Assembly: GCA_015075365.1 (NCBI GenBank)
Contig: JABTUN010000003.1
Span: 1-64,000, forward strand
Direction of reading: 5' to 3'
Origin: Verrucomicrobiaceae bacterium
GTDB lineage: Bacteria > Verrucomicrobiota > Verrucomicrobiia > Verrucomicrobiales > Verrucomicrobiaceae
Length of the DNA stretch: 64,000 nt
Part shown: in pieces, positions 41,520 to 50,671 of the stretch
Position numbering within the stretch: the stretch's first letter is position 1
Layout: each line of letters begins with the position of its first letter
Notes under the pieces: generated by a model
Told to the model about the DNA's origin: nothing
What the model saw: only the letters and a program-made list of their open reading frames with translations
The model's database searches: none
Translations under genes and position numbers: made by a program

Positions 41520-42218
41520 ATGAACTCTTCATTTACTGCTGCCGAACTTTTGCTGGAACACGCGACACACCAGCGAGTTTATCAAACGTCGTGCGAATAC
41601 CGCGAGCATGTTGATCCTTACCTGGCAGACTATGCGACTAGACACCCGGAGATGGCACAACAAAGTTCCTGGTTTTCAGTGATAGAAGAGGTGCCAACTG
41701 GAGATGGTGGAATAAGACAGACTTTCAGCCTCAAGGACATTGTGATTCGTGGGAAAAGCGATTTCACGCTTTTGGAAAAACAACTGGACATCGAGCTGCC
41801 TGGCTTCTTTCGTGACTTCTACAATCAGATTCAAGTGGCTGTTCTGGCGCTGCTCAATCCGATTGTGATCTACGATGTGGCCGAAATGCTGGAGGTCGCC
41901 GCCCTTCACCAACAGATCGATATTGAAAACGGCAATCCAGCGAAGCCAACTCACATCTTGCGCTTCGCAGCGATGCCTCCGTTTCCGGCGCGCTTCGCCA
42001 TTCGGAGAAGACCTGCCGATGGCATATGGAAAGTCGTTTCTGTGAGTGATGAAAGCCTTCACGAAGAACTGTGGACAGAGCGTTTTTGGCCTGAGTCATG
42101 CCAGGAAACCATGGACCAGTGGATGCGCCGTCTATTGGAGACAGATGGATCTCCGCTCGCAGTGGGTCGTTCATATCCGCCCCCACTGTGGCGCGCGGAC
42201 ATGCGCCGTGTATCGTAA
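41520..42218 (+). CDS. SUKH (SMI1/KNR4)-like protein, possible immunity protein
   Basis: 232 residues from the ATG at 41520; 41481 is an earlier in-frame ATG inside the upstream gene. The segment FTLLEKQLDIELPGFFRDFYNQIQ near 80-105 resembles the SUKH start (an acidic helix, then LP-x-x-(F/Y)-x-x-(F/Y)), followed by VIYDVAEMLEVA and a second region ending in WMRRLLETDG. SUKH proteins are common immunity proteins of polymorphic toxin systems and also occur alone. No toxin gene is visible beside it. No ribosome binding site; translation is probably coupled to the preceding gene. Confidence 0.6.
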   Translation: MNSSFTAAELLLEHATHQRVYQTSCEYREHVDPYLADYATRHPEMAQQSSWFSVIEEVPTGDGGIRQTFSLKDIVIRGKSDFTLLEKQLDIELPGFFRDFYNQIQVAVLALLNPIVIYDVAEMLEVAALHQQIDIENGNPAKPTHILRFAAMPPFPARFAIRRRPADGIWKVVSVSDESLHEELWTERFWPESCQETMDQWMRRLLETDGSPLAVGRSYPPPLWRADMRRVS

Positions 42219-42453
42219 CAACAAAACGCGGGGAACGGGGTCAGGCAACTAATTGACAGAATGAGTTCAAGCCTTGCTGATGTTGTGCTTGCGATTGATG
42301 CTTGGCAAGCAGCCTGCCCCTGCCAAACCGCACGCCATGTTGAAGACCTTGCGGCGCATGAACCTGGGCGGATGGCCTTGCCTGCCGGGACTCTTGCGGT
42401 GATCTGATCCAGCCGCTGATGCGAAGCGGACGTGACGCTGGGGCCGGATTGTT
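42219..42453. other. Intergenic stretch before the twin elements
   Basis: About 235 bases without a convincing gene. A 75-codon minus-strand frame exists but its sequence (Gln/Arg-rich, low complexity) does not look like a known protein. It could be the remnant of an older insertion. Confidence 0.45.
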
Positions 42454-42619
42454 TAGACCGGTTCTCAAAATGTTGGTCAGATTCCCGGCGGCGGGGCAGC
42501 CCCATTGGCGGCGTCATTCGCTCGTCAGCTACTGTTCCAATAGCCTCCTCGCTCTTTCCTTGCCACTGAAGCCGCCGCGCTCGCCGGTCATTTCAGACAT
42601 TCCTTTTGAGAAACGGTCT
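42454..42619. repeat. 166-bp element with terminal inverted repeats, copy 1
   Basis: It begins TAGACCGGTTCTCAAAA and ends TTTTGAGAAACGGTCT. The ends are inverted copies with one mismatch over about 16 bases. Inside are a GC-rich block (CCCGGCGGCGGGG), a CAATAGC half-hairpin and CCGCCGCG near the other side, so each strand can fold into one long hairpin. It carries no gene. Nearly identical to copy 2 (few differences by eye). Confidence 0.88.
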
Positions 42620-42638
42620 GGAAGCGGTGCAGGCATGA

Positions 42639-42805
42639 TAGACCGGTTCTCAAAATGTCTGTCAGATTCCCGGCGGCGGGGCAGCCCCATTGGCGGCGTC
42701 ATTCGCTCGTCAGCTATTGTTCCAATAGCCTCCTCGCTCTTTCCTTGCCACTGAAGCCGCCGCGCTCGCCGGTCATTTCAGACATTCTTTTTGAGAAACG
42801 GTCTA
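42639..42805. repeat. 166-bp element with terminal inverted repeats, copy 2
   Basis: The direct repeat of copy 1, 19 bases downstream. It is bounded by TA on both sides (TAGACCGG...CGGTCTA), which would fit the TA target duplication of mariner/IS630-type elements. Here the inner hairpin GCTATTG-TTC-CAATAGC is perfect. Probably a miniature transposable element. Confidence 0.88.
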
Positions 42806-42995
42806 ACGCCGGGCATGGGTGAGCCGGGGGAAGGAGGGCTTGAACACCGCCGGGGAAGGGACGGCACGGAGAGAAGCTCCCGGGAGGCACTCTCCCGAAT
42901 CACGTGCGAGCACGTCAGGGATGTCTGACGGCCTCCTCTACGCAGGGGCTGCCTTCGCTTGCAGGTGGGGCTCCTCGTCAGGCAAGCGCCAGGGC
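42806..42995. other. Intergenic stretch after the twin elements
   Basis: 190 bases, GC-rich, with no gene, hairpin terminator or repeat that I can support. Confidence 0.5.
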
Positions 42996-44021
42996 CTACT
43001 TGGCCGGGGCTGGAGCCGGTGGCGGTGTGGCGGGCGCGGGTGTGGCGGCCGGCGGAGCAGGCGGAGGAGTGGCGGCCGGGGCTGCTGGCGGGGTGGCTGG
43101 CGGCTTGGGCGGGGCGGGCACCTCGACGGCGGGGCTGGTGGCGGATTTCGGCGCGGCGGGGGCCGCCGGTGTGGCAGGAGGCGCGGGCGGTGGCGGCGGG
43201 GTGTTCTGATCAGGCTGGCGCATGGCCGGGGCCGGCGTCTTGAGGGCCTCCGCGGGGTTGATGGTGGCACCGATGCCGCTTTCCGCGGGCTTCAAACTGA
43301 TGCCGGGCATGCCGGGGATGGCGGGCAGGCCGGCGGCGGGGGGCGTGGCCTTGGGATCAGGCTTCGGGGCAGGGGGGGGATCGACTTCCTTGGTGGGGAG
43401 GGCGGCGGCGATCCACTCCAGGCGGGTCTGGGCCTCCTTTTCAAAAGCGGTCAGGCCGGGGAACTTGGCGGTGGCCTCCTCATAGGCTTTTTTCGCCTCG
43501 TCCTCCTTGCCCTCGGCCCAGTGGAGGTCACCCAGGCGGATCTGGGCAAGCTGGGCGAGCTCTGTGTTCGGGTGGGAGGCGATGATCTGCTCGTAGCCGG
43601 CCCTGGCGTCTGATTTGTCCCCCATGGCCTCCTGTTTCGAGGCGATGGCGAGGAGCGTCTGGGCGTGGAAGGGGTGCTTGGGGAACTGGGTGGTGAACTC
43701 CTTGAGCGTGGCGACGGAGGAGGATTTCTCGTTCTTTTCCCACTGGAGGTCGGCCTTGACGAGCAGCGCGTTGGCGGCGGCGACGGTGCCGGGATGCTTG
43801 CGGATGACAAGATCACAGTCGTCGATGGTCTTGGCGCTGGTGAAGGCCTCCGCCTCCGCCTCGGCGGCCAGGTTGCGGTTGTGCTGGATGAGGCCGTAGG
43901 CCCCGAGCAGCACGACGACGAGCACGCAGGCCAGGAGGATCTTTTTGAAGTTCTTTTCCAGGAACTGGTCCTCGGCGGAGGGTTCGAGGGCGGCGGGGTT
44001 GTTGGAAGGTTCTTGGCTCAC
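42996..44021 (-). CDS. Membrane-anchored TPR protein with proline-rich tail
   Basis: 341 residues starting with GTG at 44021. One membrane helix (ILLACVLVVVLLGAYGLI, about 28-45) follows a cytoplasmic tail, as in YfgM-like proteins. TPR-like helical repeats run from about 55 to 205 (for example QTLLAIASKQEAMGDKSDARAGYEQIIASHPN). The last 130 residues are Pro/Ala-rich (PPPAPP, PATPPAAPAATPPP). It probably scaffolds other envelope proteins. It is the last gene of an apparent aspC-cysK-TPR set. Confidence 0.85.
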   Translation of the reverse strand: MSQEPSNNPAALEPSAEDQFLEKNFKKILLACVLVVVLLGAYGLIQHNRNLAAEAEAEAFTSAKTIDDCDLVIRKHPGTVAAANALLVKADLQWEKNEKSSSVATLKEFTTQFPKHPFHAQTLLAIASKQEAMGDKSDARAGYEQIIASHPNTELAQLAQIRLGDLHWAEGKEDEAKKAYEEATAKFPGLTAFEKEAQTRLEWIAAALPTKEVDPPPAPKPDPKATPPAAGLPAIPGMPGISLKPAESGIGATINPAEALKTPAPAMRQPDQNTPPPPPAPPATPAAPAAPKSATSPAVEVPAPPKPPATPPAAPAATPPPAPPAATPAPATPPPAPAPAK

Positions 44022-44026
44022 AAAGT

Positions 44027-44056
44027 GTTCTCGGTTCTCAGTTCCCAGTTCTCCAG

Positions 44057-44059
<3 letters not shown>
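44027..44059. repeat. Word repeat E (GTTCTCAGTTC type), copy before the TPR gene
   Basis: GTTCTCGGTTCTCAGTTCCC followed by AGTTCTCCAGTTA between cysK and the TPR gene; overlaps the last codon of cysK. Confidence 0.6.
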
Positions 44060-45034
<975 letters not shown>

Positions 45035-45037
45035 AAG

Positions 45038-45069
45038 GCAGTTCTCAGTTCGTGGTTCTCAGTTCACGG
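45038..45069. repeat. Word repeat E, copy between aspartate aminotransferase and cysK
   Basis: Two GTTCTCAGTTC words (45041-45051 and 45055-45065) fill the 40-base junction. Confidence 0.6.
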
Positions 45070-45074
45070 TGGGA

Positions 45075-46241
45075 TTAGTGCTGGGAGCAGAATTCTTCGA
45101 AGCGGTCCATGCCGGCGTTGATGATCTCGAGGCTGGTGGCATAGCTGAAACGCACGGTGAACTCGGAGCCGAAGGCGACGCCGGGGACGGCGGCCACGCG
45201 CTGCTTGCTGAGGAGCTTCTCGCAGAAGTTGACGCTCTTGATGCCGGTCTGCTCGATGTCCACAAGGAAGTAGAAGGCGCCCTTCGGCTCGACGACGCGG
45301 ACGTTTTTGAAGCCGGAGAGGCGGGAGAGCATGTATTGACGGCGCACGTCGAACTCATCGCGCATGTCGGCCACGATCTGCTGGTCGCCCTGGAGGGCGG
45401 CGAGAGCGCCGTATTGGGCGAAGGTGGTCGGATTGCTCGTGGTGTGGCTCTGGATGGTGTCGATGGCGTCGGCGATCTTCTTCGGCGCGGCGGTGTAGCC
45501 GAGACGCCAGCCGGTCATCGCATAGGCCTTGGAGAAACCGTTGATGGTGATGGTGTGATCGTAGATCTCCTTGCTGATGCTGGCGATGGAGACGTGCTTC
45601 TCACCGGCATAGACGAGCTTCTCGTAAATTTCGTCGCTGAGGATGATGATGTCCTCTCCCGCGGCGATTTCGCCGAGCTTGGCGAGTTCGTCTTTGGAGT
45701 AGACGCTGCCGGTGGGGTTGCCGGGGCTGTTGATGATGATCATCTTGGTCATCGGGGACATGGCGTCCTCGAACTCCTCCGGCGTGATTTTCCAGTCGTT
45801 CTCACGCTTCGTTTCGACGATCACAGGAATGCCGCCGACCATGCGCACCATCTCCGGGTAGCTGGTCCAGTAAGGGGCGGGGATGATGACCTCATCGCCC
45901 GGATTCACGACGGCGAGGATGGCGTTGTAGCAGGAGTGCTTCGCGCCGCAGTTCACGCTGATCTGGGAGGGCTCATATTGCAGGCCGTTGTCCACGAGGA
46001 ACTTGGCGGCGATGGCCTCACGCAGTTCGAGGATGCCGGCGCTCTCCGTGTAGCGGGTCTTGCCACTTTGAAGGGCTTCGACGGCGGCGGCGGTGATGTG
46101 GGCGGGGGTGTCAAAGTCCGGTTCACCGGCTCCAAAGCTCAGCACGTCCACTCCCTGCTTCTTGAGCGCCTTCGCCTGGGCGGTGATGGAAAGGGTCATG
46201 GAAGGGGCGACTTCGGCGATGTTCTTGGCGATGAAATCCAT
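45075..46241 (-). CDS. Aspartate aminotransferase, class I/II
   Basis: 388 residues, subgroup Ib-like. SITAQAKALKKQGVDVLSFGAGEPDFDTP is the conserved start; the PLP Lys is in NGFSKAYAMTGWRLGY near 235, with NSPGNPTGSVYS near 170 and SDEIYEKLVY near 205. It interconverts aspartate/2-oxoglutarate and oxaloacetate/glutamate. It is 40 bases upstream of cysK, same strand. Confidence 0.94.
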   Translation of the reverse strand: MDFIAKNIAEVAPSMTLSITAQAKALKKQGVDVLSFGAGEPDFDTPAHITAAAVEALQSGKTRYTESAGILELREAIAAKFLVDNGLQYEPSQISVNCGAKHSCYNAILAVVNPGDEVIIPAPYWTSYPEMVRMVGGIPVIVETKRENDWKITPEEFEDAMSPMTKMIIINSPGNPTGSVYSKDELAKLGEIAAGEDIIILSDEIYEKLVYAGEKHVSIASISKEIYDHTITINGFSKAYAMTGWRLGYTAAPKKIADAIDTIQSHTTSNPTTFAQYGALAALQGDQQIVADMRDEFDVRRQYMLSRLSGFKNVRVVEPKGAFYFLVDIEQTGIKSVNFCEKLLSKQRVAAVPGVAFGSEFTVRFSYATSLEIINAGMDRFEEFCSQH

Positions 46242-46423
46242 AGGTTGGCTTTGGGAATGAGGCTGGTAAAACGGGGGCCGCCTACAAAGGCGGGGGCCGG
46301 GGCTTTGTCAAACGACGGAGCCAAGGCTGTTCCGTCCCCTTGCCTGACAAGGGCGGAGGCTTTTTCGCGGACACCGTCCGGGCCGCCTTTTTCACGATGG
46401 TCTGCCGGCCTGCGTAGCGCGCC

Positions 46424-46909
46424 TCAGCGGCGAATCGCAGCCTGCCAGTCCAGCACCCGCCCGGCGCGGAAGTTTACCACGCGCGCGGCGTAGGGCACAT
46501 ACATCACATTCGAGCCCCATCCCGGACCCCAACCCCAACCGGGGCCGCCCCATCCGCCCCAGCCACCCCAAGGCCCACCCCAGCCATACGGACCCCAGCC
46601 ACCGAAGCCAAGGCCCACATTCATCGAGGTCGTGCGCACCGGGCGCTGCCCCAGATAGGTCCACTGCTCAATCTCGCGCCCGCTCTTGCGTCCGACGGAT
46701 GTCTCATCCGGCGCGCCCCAGGCGAGGAAGACGGCGTCGCGTGTCATGCCTTCGCGAATGACGCCGCGGGAAACCAGATCGCGATCCTTGCCGCTGAGGG
46801 CGCTGAAAAGCTGCGGATTGCGCTCGATGCGGCCCTGGGGCGTCGAATTCGCGCAACTGGAGAGGAGAAGAGCAGCACCGGCGGCGATGAAGGTGAGGAA
46901 GGTTTTCAT
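46424..46909 (-). CDS. Lipoprotein with BamE-like domain and Gly/Trp-rich segment
   Basis: 161 residues from MKTFLTFIAAGAALLLSSC (lipidated Cys at 19). Residues about 40-90 (LVSRGVIREGMTRDAVFLAWGAPDETSVGRKSGREIEQWTYL) follow the BamE/SmpA pattern: I-x-x-GM-T-x-x-x-V-x-x-x-W/L-G-x-P ... E-x-W-x-Y. A Gly/Trp/Pro-rich stretch (GGWGPYGWGGPWGGWGGW) lies at about 108-135, then a short conserved end. Probably an outer-membrane lipoprotein; whether it serves the Bam complex is unknown. It is divergent from the second gspE. Confidence 0.82.
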   Translation of the reverse strand: MKTFLTFIAAGAALLLSSCANSTPQGRIERNPQLFSALSGKDRDLVSRGVIREGMTRDAVFLAWGAPDETSVGRKSGREIEQWTYLGQRPVRTTSMNVGLGFGGWGPYGWGGPWGGWGGWGGPGWGWGPGWGSNVMYVPYAARVVNFRAGRVLDWQAAIRR

Positions 46910-47105
46910 GGCAAGCAAGCAGACCATGAACGGCCCCGTTTGTTCAAGCGAAATGTGCCCGGCGCCGTCCGGGACGCCGGCGCGGGAGATGCGCGCGCCG
47001 TTTCGCGGTCTTTTGCATCGTGATCTTGACCCTGGCACGACGCTCCCGACGATTCGCGCCGTTCCGCCAGCAACTTCGGCCCCGAACCTGCGTTTCTCCC
47101 CGCTC

Positions 47106-48800
47106 ATGTCTGCCACACTCCTCGATGTCCTCGTCCGTACCGCCGCCAACGCCGGCTGCCAGGAACCCACACGGCTGCGCCACGCGCTCGAACTGGCCGC
47201 GGACAAGCGGCAGCCGCTGGTGGACGCGCTGCTGGACACCACGATGGTGGATGAGGACCGGTTCTTCGAGCAGCTTGCGAAGAGCCTGGGGCTGCCCTTT
47301 GATCAAAACGGGGCGGCGGACGCGCCCGAGGGCATCCACAACCGCTTTCCGGCCAAAATCGCCCTGCGTCACCGGGTTTTCCCCACCCAGCTTTCCAACA
47401 GCGAGGCCACGCTGCTAACCTACAATCCCTTTGACCTCTCCGCGCGGCAGGCGGTGGGCCAGGAGATGCGCAAACGGGTCCACTGGCAGATCGCGCCCCG
47501 CCACCGCATCCTGGAGGCGCTGCATCAGGGCTACGGCGTGGGCGCGGAGAACTTTGAGGAGCTGCTGGAGGGGCGCGAGGCCGGCGATGACACGGACGAC
47601 CTCAAGCAGGAGACCACGGTGCTCGATGAGGCGGACGAGGAGGCCACGGTGATGAATTTCGTCAACCAGGTCTTCCGTGAGGCGCTCAAGGAGCGCGCCA
47701 CGGACATCCATGTGGAGCCTCTGGAAAAGGATCTGCGCATCCGTTATCGTGTGGACGGCAAGCTGCTCGAAGTGCCCGTGCCGCCAAACATGCGGCTGCT
47801 GCAAAACTCGCTCGTCTCCCGCCTGAAGATCATGGCGCACCTTGACATCGCGGAGCGCCGTCTGCCGCAGGACGGCCGCATCAACCTCGAGCTCGACGGA
47901 GAGCCCATCGACGTGCGTGTGGCGACGATCCCAAGCGTGAACGGCGAGTCCGTGGCGCTGCGCCTGCTGACGCGCAAAAAGTTCGACATGAACTCGCTGG
48001 GTCTCGACGACAAGACGGAAGCGATCATCCGCAAGCTCATCGCCGCGCCCAACGGCATCATCCTTGTCACCGGGCCGACGGGCAGCGGTAAATCGACCAC
48101 GCTCTACACGCTGCTCAAGGAGCTGAACACGAAGGACCGCCGCATCGTCACCATCGAGGACCCGGTGGAAAACAAGCTCGACGGTGTCGTGCAGATCGCC
48201 GTGAAGCCGGAGATCGACCTCACCTTTGCCGCCGGCCTGCGCAGCATCCTGCGCGGTGACCCGAACGTGATCATGGTGGGTGAAATGCGCGACCAGGAGA
48301 CCGTGGAGATCGCCATCCGCGGCGCGTTGACCGGCCACCTTGTCTTGTCCACGCTGCACACGAACGACGCGGTCGGCGGCATCTCCCGCCTGCTCGACAT
48401 GGGGATCGAGCCCTTCATGGTGGCCTCGAGTGTGCGCGCCTTCCAGGCGCAGCGCCTCGTGCGCACACTGTGCGGCAGTTGCAAACAGCCCGCGCATTAC
48501 GACGACAGCTACCTGACGAACATCGGCTTTCCGCTGGAATGGAAGAACAAGCTTTTCAAGCCCGGAGGCTGCCGCGCCTGCCGCAACACCGGTTTCACCG
48601 GCCGCCTGGCCATCATGGAAATCTGCCTCATGACGGAGGCAATCCAGGAAAAGATCAACCAGCGCGCCAACTCGATGGAACTGAAGGCCCAGGCCCTCAA
48701 AGACGGGATGGTGCCCATGCGCCACTACGGCTTTCGCAAGGCCGCCGAAGGTGTCACCACGCTGGAAGAGGTGATGACGGTGACCGCGGCGAGCGAGTAG
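47106..48800 (+). CDS. Second GspE/PilB-family secretion ATPase
   Basis: 564 residues from MSATLLDVLVRTA at 47106. Same build as the operon gspE: N-terminal MshEN-like region, VMNFVNQVFREALKERATDIHVEP, Walker A GPTGSGKST near 325, VTIEDPVENK, GDPNVIMVGEMRD, STLHTNDA, and a zinc tetracysteine (CGSC, CRAC). The two proteins are similar along their full length, so they are old duplicates. It is a solitary gene here; partners (pilC/gspF-like) must be elsewhere. It could power a type IV pilus or a second secretion system. Confidence 0.95.
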   Translation: MSATLLDVLVRTAANAGCQEPTRLRHALELAADKRQPLVDALLDTTMVDEDRFFEQLAKSLGLPFDQNGAADAPEGIHNRFPAKIALRHRVFPTQLSNSEATLLTYNPFDLSARQAVGQEMRKRVHWQIAPRHRILEALHQGYGVGAENFEELLEGREAGDDTDDLKQETTVLDEADEEATVMNFVNQVFREALKERATDIHVEPLEKDLRIRYRVDGKLLEVPVPPNMRLLQNSLVSRLKIMAHLDIAERRLPQDGRINLELDGEPIDVRVATIPSVNGESVALRLLTRKKFDMNSLGLDDKTEAIIRKLIAAPNGIILVTGPTGSGKSTTLYTLLKELNTKDRRIVTIEDPVENKLDGVVQIAVKPEIDLTFAAGLRSILRGDPNVIMVGEMRDQETVEIAIRGALTGHLVLSTLHTNDAVGGISRLLDMGIEPFMVASSVRAFQAQRLVRTLCGSCKQPAHYDDSYLTNIGFPLEWKNKLFKPGGCRACRNTGFTGRLAIMEICLMTEAIQEKINQRANSMELKAQALKDGMVPMRHYGFRKAAEGVTTLEEVMTVTAASE

Positions 48801-48815
48801 GCCGGGCGGACGCGG

Positions 48816-49892
48816 TCACGCCTTCAGCGCCCAGTCGAGGAGGGACTGGGCGTCACGCCAGACACCGCTTTCGGTGTCGTTGAGCAGGACGACAATGCGG
48901 CGGCGGCCGTTGCGCTCACCGGTGGCGACGAGGCAGTAGCCGGCGGCATTGGTATAGCCGGTCTTCATGCCGTCACAGTAGGCGGCGCTGCGCAGCACAC
49001 GGTTGGTGTTGGAAAGGTCGATCACCTTGCCGTCCGGTTTGGTGAACTTGTAGCTTTGCAGTCTCACGATGCCGCGGACCTCCGGCAGGGCGTCCGCGAT
49101 GCATGCGATGGCGGCGAGCTCACGCGCGGTGCTGTAAGGCTGGTCTTCGGTGAGACCGGGGAGGCCGTGCGGATTGACGAAATGGGTGTTTTGCAGGCCC
49201 ATCGCGACGGCGCGCTCGTTCATCTTTGTGACAAAGGCATCAACGGAGCCGGCGTTGTCGCGCGCGAGGGCCTGGGCGATGTCGTTGGAGCTTTTGACGA
49301 GCACGGCGGTGAGGAGCTGGCGGCGGGTGTAGGTCTCCCCGGCCTTGATGCCGAGACGTACCGGTGCGCACTGGGTGTCGCTCTGCTCGACGGTGACGAT
49401 CTGGTCGAGATTACCCGCTTCGACGACCAGGAGCGCGGTCATGATCTTGGTGGTGCTGGCGATGGCACCGCGTTTGTCGGCGTTTTTTTCAAACAGCACG
49501 TCCTTGCTGGCGGGGTCAATGACGATGCAGCGCTCCGCGCTGATCTGCGGGATGGGGCCGCGCAGATTGCGGATTTCGATCTCGCGGCGGACGGCCTTGG
49601 TCTTCTCGATCTCGGCGGCCAGTTCCGCGGTGAGGCGGACACGTTCCGCCTCAGCCGCTTTCCGGGCGGCGTCGATGGCGGCACGTTCCGCCGCAAAACC
49701 GGCCTGGATCTCAAGGATGCGGTGTTTTTCCTTGGCGAACTCGGCCTCGCGCACGGCCACCGCGGCGAGTTTGGCCGCGGCCTCCTCCTCGCGCCACTTG
49801 AGCTGCTCGGCGCGCTTGGGGTCGTCGCAAGAAGTGGCGGCAAGGCACAGGACGGCTGCGAGGAGGGCCGTGTGCGGCGCGTGACATTTCAT
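48816..49892 (-). CDS. D-alanyl-D-alanine carboxypeptidase, lipoprotein type
   Basis: 358 residues from MKCHAPHT at 49892. The lipobox LAATSC gives a lipidated Cys at about 22, followed by an Ala/Glu/Arg-rich coiled coil (about 27-108) that is unusual for the family. The S11 peptidase domain has the three penicillin-binding motifs: STTK (about 146), SSN (about 202) and KTG (about 310). It trims the terminal D-Ala from peptidoglycan stem peptides. Its start lies 4 bases after the aroD stop, so the two are cotranscribed. Confidence 0.93.
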   Translation of the reverse strand: MKCHAPHTALLAAVLCLAATSCDDPKRAEQLKWREEEAAAKLAAVAVREAEFAKEKHRILEIQAGFAAERAAIDAARKAAEAERVRLTAELAAEIEKTKAVRREIEIRNLRGPIPQISAERCIVIDPASKDVLFEKNADKRGAIASTTKIMTALLVVEAGNLDQIVTVEQSDTQCAPVRLGIKAGETYTRRQLLTAVLVKSSNDIAQALARDNAGSVDAFVTKMNERAVAMGLQNTHFVNPHGLPGLTEDQPYSTARELAAIACIADALPEVRGIVRLQSYKFTKPDGKVIDLSNTNRVLRSAAYCDGMKTGYTNAAGYCLVATGERNGRRRIVVLLNDTESGVWRDAQSLLDWALKA

Positions 49893-49896
49893 GGGT

Positions 49897-50607
49897 TCAG
49901 ATTTGGGAGAGAAGCTGTTTGAGTTCGGCAGCGGGCCACTGCCCGGGAGCATTTGAAGTGCCGATGAATCCGTAATTAAGCAGGCTGCCGCATTTGGCGA
50001 GCACAAGGCGAGACAGGCGGCCCCAGGGCCCCATGCCCATGACCGAAACGCGCATGCGATGCGGCCCGGCGGCGATTTTCATGAGGCGGATGAGGTCGTC
50101 CTGGGAGTTGAGAAAGGTGGCGATCTTCACGCTGTCGATCCCGGCGGGCTGGGCGAAGGAAATGGCACCTTGGAGCACCTCGTCCGCCGGTGTGGCCTGG
50201 AAATCGTGGAACGAGCCGATCACCGGCACGCCATGCGCGCGCGCCTTCTGGATGGTGCTCTGCATCTCCGGCGCGCTGCGCAGTTCGATGTCGATCAGCG
50301 CTGCCAGATCAAGCAGCGGCTCGATTTGGGCGGCACGGCCCGCCGCCTCCGGCGTCCCTTGCCCGCCTTCGGCCGGATGGCGGGCGGTGAGGAGGATGGG
50401 CGTGGTGTTTCCCGCCAGACGGGCGCGCAAATCGACCGGATCGAGCTTCAACGTGTCGAGCCGCAGTTCAACGAGGTCGCAGGCGGCCTCGCGGGCGGGG
50501 GCATCCAGACCCAGAAAGTGCTCCAAAGCAGTTCCATCCGCCACGACGCCGACCGTGAGGGGGCGGGAGGAGAGAAGGAGGTTTTTGGAGGAAAGGTGTT
50601 GTGGCAT
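49897..50607 (-). CDS. aroD: Type I 3-dehydroquinate dehydratase
   Basis: 236 residues. TIM-barrel class I enzyme: VELRLDTL near 48 for the first acidic strand, the catalytic His in VIGSFHDFQATP near 135 and the Schiff-base Lys in DSVKIATF near 160. VSVMGMGPWGRLSRL near 188 is the usual C-terminal signature. It forms 3-dehydroshikimate in the shikimate pathway, feeding trpE elsewhere in the window. First gene of a two-gene unit with the carboxypeptidase. Confidence 0.93.
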   Translation of the reverse strand: MPQHLSSKNLLLSSRPLTVGVVADGTALEHFLGLDAPAREAACDLVELRLDTLKLDPVDLRARLAGNTTPILLTARHPAEGGQGTPEAAGRAAQIEPLLDLAALIDIELRSAPEMQSTIQKARAHGVPVIGSFHDFQATPADEVLQGAISFAQPAGIDSVKIATFLNSQDDLIRLMKIAAGPHRMRVSVMGMGPWGRLSRLVLAKCGSLLNYGFIGTSNAPGQWPAAELKQLLSQI

Positions 50608-50671
50608 TGACTAGGTGGACTATAATTTCGATAAACTTAAATAAATTCTAACTGCCTATCTAGCGCGAAGT

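Noticed and set aside
41168..42218. A complete polymorphic toxin or phage defence system
   Set aside because: Only an SUKH-like protein and one unknown partner are seen; no toxin, nuclease, ATPase or other defence gene is adjacent.
42454..42805. Integron attC sites
   Set aside because: The end GTCTAACGCC recalls an attC start, but no matching GTTRRRY partner lies at attC distance, and there is no integrase or cassette gene. Terminal inverted repeats fit a MITE better.
46320..46400. Hairpin with T runs between the aminotransferase and the BamE-like lipoprotein
   Set aside because: GGCGG...CGGAC-ACC-GTCCG...CCGCC with TTTTT points along the plus strand, where no gene ends; the outer stem is interrupted, so I do not call it.
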